Below are positions 41,479 through 50,106 of a DNA stretch of 64,000 nt, one piece after another (position 1 is the first letter of the stretch; every line of letters starts with the position of its first letter). Made by a program: the position numbers and the translations under genes. Source of the stretch: an uncultured candidate division WPS-2 bacterium. GTDB taxonomy: Bacteria; Vulcanimicrobiota; Vulcanimicrobiia; Vulcanimicrobiales; Vulcanimicrobiaceae. Where the stretch lies: NCBI GenBank assembly GCA_937927945.1, contig CALEYW010000097.1, forward strand, positions 62,001 to 126,000, in the 5' to 3' direction. The notes beneath the pieces were generated by a model, which had not been told where the DNA came from, made no database searches, and worked only from the letters and a program-made list of their open reading frames with translations.

Positions 41479-44400
41479 CTACGTCGTGACGGCGGTCGCT
41501 TCGAGCGCGTCGCGGAGCGCCGCGCGAACGTCGTGGAGCGCCGCGTCGAGAGCAGCATTCTGCGTGCCGGCGAGGACGCGGTGAAACTCTTCGCTCGGCA
41601 GCGCCGCGACGTTGGTGAACGTCGCGATCAGTGCGCTGCGATATGCGTTGAGCGCTTCACCGCCGCCCGGTTTCGCGAATGCCCACGGCAGCAACTCGGC
41701 CAGCACGAGCCACGGGCGCGCGGTGCCGAGCGGCTCGTTCTGCAACGCCTCGAGCTGCGCGGTGAGACGCGGCACGTCGAGCGGGCCTTCGAGCACGATC
41801 GCCGCGTCGCCGGGCCCCGGATCGTCGACGGACTGCGCGCCGGCGAGCGAGTTCACCAAGTCGACGAGTGCCGCGCGGCTGGCGCGGTCTTCGATGTCTT
41901 TCGCGGTGAGCGCGTAGCGCGGCATGCGCATCTTGATGAAGAGGCGGTCTACGACGCCGCGCAGCGCCTCGCGCTCCGCGGCAAGTTTCCCAGGGACGTC
42001 GCCGTTGAGGCCGACGAACGCGGTCGGGGCCAGGGTCCGGATCGCGAAGATGTGCGTGACCAGGCCGCCGTAGTCCGACTGCTCGAGGAAGGCGAGCGCG
42101 CGTTCGAGCGCGTCGCGGGCGAAGGCGACTCGGACCCCACGCGACGGCGCGACCGGCGTCGGCGCGGCCTGCGGTGTATCGATCGCCGCAGCGTGCAGCT
42201 CGGGCTCGGGGCTCGATTGCGGTTCGGGTGCCTCGGGTTCGGCGGGTGCCTCGGGTTCGGCCGGGGCCTCGGGCGCGGCGTGCGCTTCGGGTTCGTCGGC
42301 GACGAAGCGCGGGGGCGCCGCCGCTTCCGGCGGTGGGGCGACGGCGACCGCGGCGTCGCCGTGGTGGGCGGGCGCCGTCGGGGGCGTGGGTCGCTCGTCG
42401 GTGAGGGCAGCTTCGATCGGGTCGTCGTAGCGGTACGTGCCCGGTTCGGGTGCGCTATGCGTGAGTGGGGCCGGCGGCGCCGGCGGGAGCTGGATCTGCG
42501 CCCGGCGCTGATCGGCCACGTCGCGCAAGATGTCGATGGTTCGCGGCGCGATGCCGGAGACCGAGAACGGCAGACCGTGCGCGCGCACGGCAAAGGCCGG
42601 CGTCGAGCGAACCCGCACGGGCGTCGATGCGAGCCCCAACGTTCCGCCGCCGTCCCACGTGACGTCGGCGTGCGCGTCGATCAAGGTGCCGGCGGGCAGA
42701 GGCGTGTTGACGATGACGCAGTAGCGGACGCCGATCTCGACCCCGGGATCGACGTCCTCCAGGGCCAGGCCGGCCTTCGACCACAGGACCGAGCCGCCGT
42801 CGATGTCGAGCAGCGGGATGTCGTTGACCGACGTGGAGCCCGGCAGGTACGTGGTGCGAACCGGAAGCTGCGCGCGAACGCCGACCCGGTTCGCGGCGCC
42901 GTCGCCGGTGTTGCGCACGGAGAGCCGCACGAACAGCGCCTCGCCCGCGTCGACGGTTTCGGACGGCTGCGTGCGCAGCGACGCACCCTCGTCGAAGCGC
43001 GGTTCGGCGACGGTCGGGATGGTAACCGGCGCGAGCCCGAAAGGGAGCAGGCCGACGGCTTCGAGCCGGCCGTTGACGGCGATCGTCGTGCCGCGAGCGA
43101 CCAGCCGCGCGAGGCGCAGCCGGACCGTCGCCTCGGCGCGCGCGCCGGGCTGGACGTCGCCGAAAAGGAGCGCGGAGCCGACCCGGGTCGCCCCTTCGAC
43201 CGCTTCGATGCGCGCGGCGCTGCTGATGTCGAGCTGCAGGCGGACGTCGCGGGCCACGTCCGTGCCTTCGTTGACGAGCGCAACGTGGACGTCGCCGTGA
43301 CGGCTGGGGCGCAGCGGTTCGGCTGCGGCGTAGGCCATCGTCACGCCGGAGGGCGAGAAGCGCGGGCGGGAACGCACGACCAGCTCGAGCTGGCCGAGCG
43401 GCACGGCCGCGGTCTGATCGCTCTCGAGCCGGGCGCGCAGCCGGATCTCGGACCGGTCCGCGATCGGCGAGGCGACCGTTCCGACCAGCGTGAGCGTGCG
43501 CGCGGCGCCGGGCGCGATGGTTCCGAGGTCCACGCCGCCGGGCTGGACCCGTGCCTCGCCGGCCTCGTCGACGTAGTGCAGCAGGTGCAGCGCCGGGTCG
43601 CCTTCGACCACGATCCGCACGCCGGTGGCTTGGGCCGTACCGTCGTTCGCGATGCGCACGGTCGCGCGCACTTCGCTGCCGGGGGTGACTTGAGCCGGAC
43701 CGTCGAGGGTGAGCGTGTTGCGCCCCTCGAGGAACCGGGGAGTCGAGCGGACGTGCAAGCTCCGTTCGAACGGCCGCGTTCCGGTCGGCCATTGCAGCGA
43801 ACCGGAGATCGGCAGCGGCGTGCCGTCGACGGCCGGCGAGACGACGTAGGCGTCGATCGACGCCTCGACCCGGCGGCCGGCCTCGACCCGCGTGAAGACG
43901 AAGCTGCCCGGCGTCTCGCCGTCGGCGACCGAACGGCCGTCGACCGCGCGCGAGCCCGGCGCGTAGCGCAGGCCGTCGGGCAGGTTCAGCCGGACGCGGA
44001 CGTCTTCGGCCGCGCACGTCCCGTCGTTTTCGGCGACCAGCGCGACGCGCACGCGGCGGCCGGGTTCGACCTCGCTCGGCGCGTCGACGACCAGCCGCGT
44101 CGCGTCGGTGTCGAACCGGCTCGCGCTGCGCACCGTCAGCTCGGCGCGCGCGAGCTCGAACTCCGGCGATTCGCTCGCCGCGACCGCGCCGCTCAGCACG
44201 ATCCGCGTGTTGTCGTCGAGCGGCGTGTCGATGCGCGCGCGGTATTCGACCACCAGCGTCGCACCCGCCGCGAGCGCGAGGCTCGCGACCGTTGCGTTGC
44301 CGAAGCCGAACGGATCCCCGCCGCGTTCGTCGATCGGTGTTTCACGGCCGTCGACGCGCGCGCTGCCCGCGACGTAGGTCGTGCGGTCCGGCACGGGCAG

Positions 44401-44973
44401 CACGACGACGACGTCGTGCGCCGTCGCGTGACCGCTGTTGTGCACGCGCGCCGCGACGAGAATCTCTTCGCCCGGTTCGGCGACGCGCAGCGCTTCGAGC
44501 GACGCGAACGTTTCGGGATTCTGCAATGCCGGCGCGCTTTGCGCGACCAGCCGCACGACGTTCGAGCCGATGACGTCGGTCTCGTTCGCGGCTAGTGCAG
44601 CTTGCAACTCGAGCAGCGCGCCGTTTTCGATCGTCGGCGCGACGGCGTACGACAGCGCGATGCGCCGCTCGACGCCCGGCGGGACCTCGCCGAGGTCGGC
44701 GCCGTTGGGCGCGAGCAGGCTCGTCTCACCGGCGGCATCGTCAAGCGCCCGGTCGTCGACCCGTGCGCTGCCGGGGACGTAGCGCAGGCCCTCCGGGAGG
44801 CTGAAGCGCACGCGCAATCCGGTCGCCGCGGCGCCGCCGAAGTTGTAGAATGCGAACGTCGCGCGAACGGTCATTCCAGGTTCGACCGAACGGTCGGGAG
44901 AAACGACGAGCGTTCGTAACCCCTCGGGTAACGAAGGCACGCCCGGCGCGAAAGCTTCCGTCAGGGTTCGCAT
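41479..44973 (-). CDS. large protein with about six DUF11-like beta-sandwich repeats
   Basis: 1164 residues. About six repeats of 110-130 residues each carry the pattern V-xx-G-xx-hxxxhxhxNxGxxxAxxVxhxhxLPxGhxYhxGSxxhD, for example GLRVRFSLPEGLRYVPGSAR and DVRVRLNLPDGLRYAPGSRA. They are followed by a Pro/Glu/Ala-rich linker (about 880-960) and a helical C-terminal domain of about 200 residues (from FARDALERALAFLEQSDYGG). DUF11 proteins are normally surface proteins, yet no signal peptide or membrane segment is seen here. It is followed without a gap by the HEAT-like membrane protein and divergent from the aminotransferase. Confidence 0.75.
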   Translation of the reverse strand: MRTLTEAFAPGVPSLPEGLRTLVVSPDRSVEPGMTVRATFAFYNFGGAAATGLRVRFSLPEGLRYVPGSARVDDRALDDAAGETSLLAPNGADLGEVPPGVERRIALSYAVAPTIENGALLELQAALAANETDVIGSNVVRLVAQSAPALQNPETFASLEALRVAEPGEEILVAARVHNSGHATAHDVVVVLPVPDRTTYVAGSARVDGRETPIDERGGDPFGFGNATVASLALAAGATLVVEYRARIDTPLDDNTRIVLSGAVAASESPEFELARAELTVRSASRFDTDATRLVVDAPSEVEPGRRVRVALVAENDGTCAAEDVRVRLNLPDGLRYAPGSRAVDGRSVADGETPGSFVFTRVEAGRRVEASIDAYVVSPAVDGTPLPISGSLQWPTGTRPFERSLHVRSTPRFLEGRNTLTLDGPAQVTPGSEVRATVRIANDGTAQATGVRIVVEGDPALHLLHYVDEAGEARVQPGGVDLGTIAPGAARTLTLVGTVASPIADRSEIRLRARLESDQTAAVPLGQLELVVRSRPRFSPSGVTMAYAAAEPLRPSRHGDVHVALVNEGTDVARDVRLQLDISSAARIEAVEGATRVGSALLFGDVQPGARAEATVRLRLARLVARGTTIAVNGRLEAVGLLPFGLAPVTIPTVAEPRFDEGASLRTQPSETVDAGEALFVRLSVRNTGDGAANRVGVRAQLPVRTTYLPGSTSVNDIPLLDIDGGSVLWSKAGLALEDVDPGVEIGVRYCVIVNTPLPAGTLIDAHADVTWDGGGTLGLASTPVRVRSTPAFAVRAHGLPFSVSGIAPRTIDILRDVADQRRAQIQLPPAPPAPLTHSAPEPGTYRYDDPIEAALTDERPTPPTAPAHHGDAAVAVAPPPEAAAPPRFVADEPEAHAAPEAPAEPEAPAEPEAPEPQSSPEPELHAAAIDTPQAAPTPVAPSRGVRVAFARDALERALAFLEQSDYGGLVTHIFAIRTLAPTAFVGLNGDVPGKLAAEREALRGVVDRLFIKMRMPRYALTAKDIEDRASRAALVDLVNSLAGAQSVDDPGPGDAAIVLEGPLDVPRLTAQLEALQNEPLGTARPWLVLAELLPWAFAKPGGGEALNAYRSALIATFTNVAALPSEEFHRVLAGTQNAALDAALHDVRAALRDALEATAVTT

Positions 44974-45029
44974 CAGTGCCGATTCCGTTCGGCGGTCCCG
45001 GACTGCCGACCTCGCTTGCTGTAGGTACT

Positions 45030-46232
45030 ATGACGACGATCGCCCACCACGCCGACTACCTTTGTGATGCCGTGACCCGCCTGGGGAGCGAGAGCGCCTT
45101 CGAGGTGCTGGCGCGCGCCAAAGCGCTCGAGGCGCAGGGTCGGCGGATCGTTCACATGGAGATCGGCGAGCCGGACTTCGACACGCCCGAGCATATCAAG
45201 CGCGCCGGGATCCAGGCGATCGAAGACAACTACAGCCACTACACGCCCTCGGCCGGGATACCGGAACTGCGTGAGGCGATCGCGGAGTACGCGAGCCGCT
45301 TCCGCGGGCTCGCCGAACCCTACCGCCGCGAAAACGTCGTGGTCGGCGCCGGCGCGAAGCCGATCATCTGGAACCTGATGTCGGCGCTGCTGGATCCAGG
45401 CGACGAGCTGGTCTACGCCGACCCCACCTACCCGGCATACGCCTCGGCGGCCGGCTACCTGGAAGCGAAGACGATCCCCGTGCACCTGCTCGAGTCGCGC
45501 AACTGGCGGCTCGACCTCGATGAGCTCGCCGCGAAGGTCGGACCGAAGACCAAAGCGCTCGTCATCAACTCGCCGCACAACCCGACCGGCGGCGTGCTGA
45601 CCCGCGACGATCTCGAAGCGATCGCCGCGCTTTCGCACAAGCACGATTTCCTGGTCGTCTCCGACGAGATCTACTCGCGCAACATCTACGGTCCGAGCTT
45701 CGTCTCGATCACGCAAATCGAGGGGATGCGCGACCGCACGATCGTCATCGACGGATTCTCGAAGGCGTACGCGATGACCGGCTGGCGACTCGGCTATGCG
45801 ATTGCGCCCGAGGAGATCGCGAAGACGATTACGCTGTTCAACAACAACACGTTCTCGTGCGTCGCCACGTTCGTGCAGCGCGCCGGCATCGCGGCACTCA
45901 CCGGTGACGACGGCCCGGTCCAGACGATGAACGGCATCTTCCGCGAACGGCGCGATGCGATCGTGTCCGGACTGAACGGCATTCCGGGCGTGTCGTGCAC
46001 GGTTCCCGAGGGCGCGTTCTACGCGTTCCCCAACGTCTCGAAGATCACGCACGACGACAAGCACCTCGCGGCCTGGCTGCTGCAGGAGGCCGGCGTCGCA
46101 TGTCTGGGCGGTTCGAGCTTCGGCGGGGGCGGCAAGGGGTATCTGCGCTTCTCCTATGCCGCGTCCGTCGACGACATCACCTGGGCGCTCGAGCAGCTGC
46201 GCACGGCGCTGCCGCGGTATCCCGGAGCCTGA
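45030..46232 (+). CDS. class I/II PLP-dependent aminotransferase
   Basis: 400 residues of the aspartate aminotransferase superfamily. MEIGEPDFDTPEHIKRAG is near residue 40, YADPTYPAYASAAGYLEA near 130, the PLP-ring motif INSPHNPTGGVL near 180, the Asp/Tyr pair in VVSDEIYSRNIYG near 210, the PLP lysine in IDGFSKAYAMTGWRLGYA near 244, and the carboxylate-binding Arg near the C-terminus (YLRFSYA). Substrates could be aspartate, alanine, LL-DAP or an aromatic amino acid; sequence alone does not decide. It is not a typical valine/alanine AvtA or DapL length. Confidence 0.9.
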   Translation: MTTIAHHADYLCDAVTRLGSESAFEVLARAKALEAQGRRIVHMEIGEPDFDTPEHIKRAGIQAIEDNYSHYTPSAGIPELREAIAEYASRFRGLAEPYRRENVVVGAGAKPIIWNLMSALLDPGDELVYADPTYPAYASAAGYLEAKTIPVHLLESRNWRLDLDELAAKVGPKTKALVINSPHNPTGGVLTRDDLEAIAALSHKHDFLVVSDEIYSRNIYGPSFVSITQIEGMRDRTIVIDGFSKAYAMTGWRLGYAIAPEEIAKTITLFNNNTFSCVATFVQRAGIAALTGDDGPVQTMNGIFRERRDAIVSGLNGIPGVSCTVPEGAFYAFPNVSKITHDDKHLAAWLLQEAGVACLGGSSFGGGGKGYLRFSYAASVDDITWALEQLRTALPRYPGA

Positions 46233-46716
46233 TACGAAGACCCGGCTTTACCGGGACCGGCTCGCCGTCGCGGCGGATGCCGGCTTCATCGCCGCGCTGC
46301 ACGCCGCTCCGCATGCCCGCCCGTTCGTGCACGCTCCGACCGAGGACCAGGTGCGACGGCGGATCGAGGAGACCGACGTCGAGCAGCGCATCATCCTCGA
46401 CGGCGACACGCCGGTCGGATTGTGGGCGCTGCACCTGCACGAGGATTGGCTGGCCGAGTTCGTTCGCGTCGTCGCGATCGCGCCGGGGCGCGGCATCGGC
46501 ACGTACGCGCTGCGCCGGATGATCGCGCGCGCGTTCGACGATCTCGGCGCGCACCGCGCCTACCTCGAAGTCGTGGCGGCGAACCCGGCGCGGCGGCTGT
46601 ACGAACGCGAAGGGTTTGCCCTCGAAGGGACCTTTCGCGAGGGGTACCGCGAGGCTCCCGGACTGTACCGCGATCTGTGCGCGTACGGGATGCTGGCTGC
46701 CGACCGGACGCGCTGA
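46156..46716 (+). CDS. GNAT-family acetyltransferase (start uncertain)
   Basis: About 165 conserved residues, RimI-like. The acetyl-CoA loop is VAIAPGRGIGTYALRRMI and the C-terminal signature ANPARRLYEREGFALEGTFREG. The only canonical start in frame is the ATG recorded here, which overlaps the aminotransferase by 77 bases and adds about 28 non-conserved residues. Otherwise the frame offers only an ATC at 46220, close to the expected N-terminus. Substrate unknown; homologues acetylate protein N-termini or small amines. Confidence 0.8.
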   Translation: MPRPSTTSPGRSSSCARRCRGIPEPDTKTRLYRDRLAVAADAGFIAALHAAPHARPFVHAPTEDQVRRRIEETDVEQRIILDGDTPVGLWALHLHEDWLAEFVRVVAIAPGRGIGTYALRRMIARAFDDLGAHRAYLEVVAANPARRLYEREGFALEGTFREGYREAPGLYRDLCAYGMLAADRTR

Positions 46717-46726
46717 CGACAGCCCG

Positions 46727-47197
46727 CTACTCGGCGGCCTCGAGCATGCAGTTGTACACGAAGAAGACGGTCTCGCGGCGGAAGCCGGTCGCTTCGTACA
46801 GGTGCTGCGCGCGGAGGTTGTCGACCGCCGTCGAGAGCGTCAGCCCAACCGCACCGGTTTCGCGCGCCAAGCGCTCCGAGCGTTCCATGAGCGCGCGCCC
46901 GACCCCGCGGCGGCGCGTGTTCTCCGCCACGAAGAGATCGTTGAGCAGCCAGAGTTTCCCCGGCGGCGTGGTCGTCGAAGCAAACGTCGGATAGAGCTGC
47001 ACGAAGCCGAGGCCCTGCCCATCGGAATCTTCCGCGATGAAGATCACCGACTCGTCGTTCGCCAAGCGGTCGCGGATGAAGTTCTGCGCTCCATCGAGGT
47101 CCGCCGCCTGCCGATAGAAGACCCGGTAGGCGTCGAAGAGCCCTCCGACGGCCACGACGTCGTCGAGCGATGCGCGGCGCACCACGAACCCGTTCAT
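46727..47197 (-). CDS. GNAT-family acetyltransferase
   Basis: 156 residues. GNAT motif A is seen as LFVAENTRRRGVGRALMERSERLARE (R-R-G-V-G) near residue 87. The family end, LRAQHLYEATGFRRETVFFVY, is near 130. Its ATG overlaps the trpS stop as ATGA, so the two are coupled. Substrate unknown. It converges on the GNAT gene of the plus strand with 10 bases between the stops, although the two are not close paralogues. Confidence 0.88.
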   Translation of the reverse strand: MNGFVVRRASLDDVVAVGGLFDAYRVFYRQAADLDGAQNFIRDRLANDESVIFIAEDSDGQGLGFVQLYPTFASTTTPPGKLWLLNDLFVAENTRRRGVGRALMERSERLARETGAVGLTLSTAVDNLRAQHLYEATGFRRETVFFVYNCMLEAAE

Positions 47198-48198
47198 TCG
47201 CCGCGCAGGCGAAGCGCGGAGCGCACCGCGCGCATCGTTTCCGCGGCGACCGCGCGAGCGCGATCGTTGCCGTCGCGCAAAATCTCGTCGACGCGCGCGC
47301 GATCGAACGATGCGCGACGCGCTCGAACCGGGCGCAAGTATGCGTTGAGCGTCTCCGCGAGTTCGGTCTTGCACGCGACGCATCCGAGCGCACCCGACGA
47401 GCACGCTTCACCGATCGCTTCGACGCGTGCCGCGTTCGAGTAACGGTGCAGCGCGAAGGCCGGGCAGATCTCCGGGCGCCCCGGATCGTTGCGCCGGACT
47501 TTGCGCGGATCGGTGACGTACGAGCGGACTTTCTTTGCCGTCGTCTCTTCGTCGTCGGCGAGGTCGATCGTGTTGTGATACGACTTCGACATCTTGCGTC
47601 CGTCGGTGCCGGGCACGGCGGGAAACTCCGAGAGCAGCGCTTGCGGTTCGACCAGCGTCGGACCGTAGAGGAAGTTGAAGCGCCGCACGACCTCACGCCC
47701 GAACTCCAAATGCGAGACCTGGTCTTTCCCGACCGGCACCGTGTTCGCGCCGAACACCGCGATGTCGCAGAGCTGCAGCAGCGGATAGCCGAGAAATCCG
47801 TAGGTTGCGATCTCGGCGCCCAGCGCGTCGATCTGATCTTTGTACGTCGGGACGCGCTGCAGCCAGGCGACCGGAACGATCATCGAGAGAAGCGCGTTCA
47901 GTTCGGTGATCTCCGGTACCACCGACTGCAGGAAGATGACCGACCGCTGCGGATCGATGCCGGCGGCGAGCCAGTCGAGCACGACGTCGTAACGCGCGTC
48001 GTGAATCGCTTGCGGATCTCCGAATCCGGTGGTGAACGCGTGGAGATCCGCGACTTCGAAGAACGCCTCCATCGTCTCGCTCAAACGCACCCAGTTTTCG
48101 AGCGTGCCGAGCAAGTGTCCCAGGTGAAGGCGGCCCGTCGGCCGGTGTCCCGACATGACGCGGGAACGGGGTGGTGACGCGGGTTTTTCGACGATCAT
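47194..48198 (-). CDS. trpS: tryptophanyl-tRNA synthetase
   Basis: 334 residues. A class I synthetase: SGHRPTGRLHLGHLLGTLEN (HIGH-like HLGH), ADLHAFTT, the Trp-site region PLLQLCDIAVFGANTVPVGKDQ and the KMSKS loop GRKMSKSYHNTIDL near 195. The C-terminal CxxC pair GCVACKTELAETLN is common in this subtype. It heads a short operon with the GNAT gene. Confidence 0.96.
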   Translation of the reverse strand: MIVEKPASPPRSRVMSGHRPTGRLHLGHLLGTLENWVRLSETMEAFFEVADLHAFTTGFGDPQAIHDARYDVVLDWLAAGIDPQRSVIFLQSVVPEITELNALLSMIVPVAWLQRVPTYKDQIDALGAEIATYGFLGYPLLQLCDIAVFGANTVPVGKDQVSHLEFGREVVRRFNFLYGPTLVEPQALLSEFPAVPGTDGRKMSKSYHNTIDLADDEETTAKKVRSYVTDPRKVRRNDPGRPEICPAFALHRYSNAARVEAIGEACSSGALGCVACKTELAETLNAYLRPVRARRASFDRARVDEILRDGNDRARAVAAETMRAVRSALRLRGE

Positions 48199-48221
48199 AT
48201 GTGGCGACTCGATCCGCTTGT

Positions 48222-49001
48222 CTACCGGCGAACGGCTGACCTGCGCGCAACGCGCGTTCCGGCAAACGGTTCGCCGCCCTCGATGGCATCACGCACGCGC
48301 GCGCGCGCGGTCTCGATCGCGGTGGGCAGATCCGATCCGCGCGCGAGCGCCGACGCGATCGATACGGCGAGCAGATCGCCGGTACCGCGCAGGTCCGCGT
48401 CGATGCGCGGTGACGCAAACGTACGAACGTCGTCCGCGTGCGCGAGCACGTCGACGGCGTCGCCGGTGAGATGGCCGCCTTTCACCAGCGCGGCGCGCGC
48501 TCCGAGCGCGACGAACGCGGCCGCCGCGTCGCGCATCGCGCCGACGTCGAGGACCGTGCGGCCCAGGAGCGCTCCCGCTTCGGCGAGATTCGGCGTCACC
48601 ACCGTCGCGAGCGGGATGAGATCGTCGCGGAGCGCGTCCGCCGTCCGCGCGTCGGCCAAGGCGTCGCCGCCGCTCGCGGCCAGCACGGGGTCGACGACCA
48701 CCGGGATTCCGGGGAAGAGCGCCAGCCCCGCCGCGACCGCTCTCACCGCGTCGGCGGAGACGAGCGCGCCGACGTGAAACGCAGCGACGCCCGCGTCCAG
48801 CAGCGCCGCGAACTGCGCGGCGATCGCCGGCGGGTCGACCGCCCGCAGCGCCGTGACGTGCGCCGCGCTTTGCGCGCTGACCCCAGCGACCACGCACACC
48901 GGCCGCGCGCCGTCGTCGGCGATGGCGAGCGCCGCGAAGACGAGCCCGGCGAAAGCGAGCGGGTGAGTGGTCCCGACCGTCGCGACGACCGGCGCCGTCA
49001 T
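48222..49001 (-). CDS. thiD: hydroxymethylpyrimidine (phosphate) kinase
   Basis: 259 residues of the ribokinase fold. It phosphorylates HMP and HMP-P for thiamine synthesis. It has the conserved VVDPVLAASGGDALAD loop near residue 100, TPNLAEAGALLG near 135, the LVKGGHLTGDAVDVL segment and the catalytic region LRGTGDLLAVSIASAL near 205, where the usual Cys of GTGC is Asp. An ATGA overlap couples it to thiE. No TPP riboswitch is seen upstream of the pair, where only 13 bases separate thiE from the previous gene. Confidence 0.92.
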   Translation of the reverse strand: MTAPVVATVGTTHPLAFAGLVFAALAIADDGARPVCVVAGVSAQSAAHVTALRAVDPPAIAAQFAALLDAGVAAFHVGALVSADAVRAVAAGLALFPGIPVVVDPVLAASGGDALADARTADALRDDLIPLATVVTPNLAEAGALLGRTVLDVGAMRDAAAAFVALGARAALVKGGHLTGDAVDVLAHADDVRTFASPRIDADLRGTGDLLAVSIASALARGSDLPTAIETARARVRDAIEGGEPFAGTRVARRSAVRR

Positions 49002-49627
49002 CCCCAGCGCTCGACGAGCGCCCGGGCGGCCGACTCGGGGTCGTCGCGGTCGAGCGCCGAGATGACGGCAGCCATCGCCGCACCGGTCTCGCGCACCCGG
49101 CCGAGGTTCGTCGCGCCGATTCCGCCGATCGCGGCGCACGGCAGCGTGGTCGCCTCGACCACGGCGCGCGTGCCGCTGATCCCGATCGGGTATCCGGCGT
49201 CGGATTTCGATGGCGTGCCGAACACCGGGCCGACCCCGATGTAGTCGACGAGCGCCGGGTCGGCCGCGCGCGCTTCCTGAGGCGTCCCGCACGAGAGGCC
49301 GATGATCCCGGCCCCGAGCGCGCGGCGCACCGCGCGCAGGTCGACGGTCGCGGCGTCCTCTTGGCCCAGATGGACGCCGTCGGCCAGGCGCGCGAGGCCC
49401 ACGTCGTCGTTCACCAGCGCGAGCCCTCCGGCGGCGCGCACCCGCGCGACGATCGCGATCAGGGTCGTGCCGTCGATGCCCAGCTTAGCCCGAATCTGCA
49501 CCAGTCGAATTCCGCCCCGCAAGATCGCTTCAATAAACGCCACCGGTTCGGTCCGTTCAGGATCGACCAGTGCGTAGATCCCCCGCAAATGGGAACGAGG
49601 AGCGTCGCCGCTCCCCGCCGTCGTCAT
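48998..49627 (-). CDS. thiE: thiamine-phosphate synthase
   Basis: 209 residues. A TIM-barrel enzyme joining HMP-PP and the thiazole phosphate. Family motifs are VQIRAKLGIDGTTL near residue 43, NDDVGLARLADGVHLGQED near 75, IIGLSCGTPQEA, YIGVGPVFGTPSKSDAGYP near 130 and AAIGGIGATNLGRV near 165. It is followed by thiD; no other thi gene is present here. Confidence 0.94.
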   Translation of the reverse strand: MTTAGSGDAPRSHLRGIYALVDPERTEPVAFIEAILRGGIRLVQIRAKLGIDGTTLIAIVARVRAAGGLALVNDDVGLARLADGVHLGQEDAATVDLRAVRRALGAGIIGLSCGTPQEARAADPALVDYIGVGPVFGTPSKSDAGYPIGISGTRAVVEATTLPCAAIGGIGATNLGRVRETGAAMAAVISALDRDDPESAARALVERWG

Positions 49628-49640
49628 CGGAGCGCGCTCG

Positions 49641-49996
49641 CTATTGCTGCGGGAACTGGGGGTTCACGATCGCCACGGTGATCGAGCCGGTGGTACTTCC
49701 CGCCGGAACCGGCATCGTCAGCGGCGGCGTGAAGGTGACGTTCGCCTCGTTCGTGGGATCGACTGTGAGATACGTCGTGTAGTCGGGCGCGTACGCGACG
49801 GCGGAGGCCCGCGGGGTGGTGATCGTCGGGGTGGCGTTGTTCGAGCGCGTCCCGTGCTGCGAGGTTTGTCCTTGCGTCGTCATGATGATCGCATCGGGCG
49901 AGTCGCCGGTGCCGAAGTCAAGACCGACCCACCGCCGTTGCACGCGGTCGGCGCGGCCGCGCCGAGGACGACGAGGGTGAAGGCGATGCGGCGCAT
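49641..49996 (-). pseudogene. small secreted/lipoprotein-like gene with an internal frameshift
   Basis: The frame from 49996 begins MRRIAFTLVVLGAAAPTACNGGG, a signal peptide with a Cys that resembles a lipobox, but ends soon after. One reading frame over, starting around 49940, the sequence continues as VGLDFGTGDSPDAIIMTTQG and runs to a stop at 49641 with low-complexity Thr/Pro/Asn composition typical of exported proteins (PPLTMPVPAGSTTGSITVAI). The two parts fit one protein of about 118 residues with a single-base change near the GGCGGTGGGTCGG run (about 49930-49942). It could be a true mutation or a sequencing error. Confidence 0.55.
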
Positions 49997-50106
49997 GGCT
50001 GCGACTCCCGTAAGGGCGGAACGACACCGGCGGAATGGCGCGAGGCCCCCGCCGGCGGTGCGACGGTTCCGTAGCGCCGAGGTCGGTTCCTCTCGCGAGC
50101 GGGAAA

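Noticed and set aside
41149..44595. A 1148-codon open frame on the plus strand opposite the DUF11-repeat gene
   Set aside because: It has the Arg/Gly/Asp-rich composition produced by reading a GC-rich gene on the antisense strand, no recognisable domain, and runs entirely inside better-supported genes on the minus strand.
49628..49640. A TPP riboswitch upstream of thiE
   Set aside because: Only 13 bases separate thiE from the next gene and no conserved THI-box sequence is visible.
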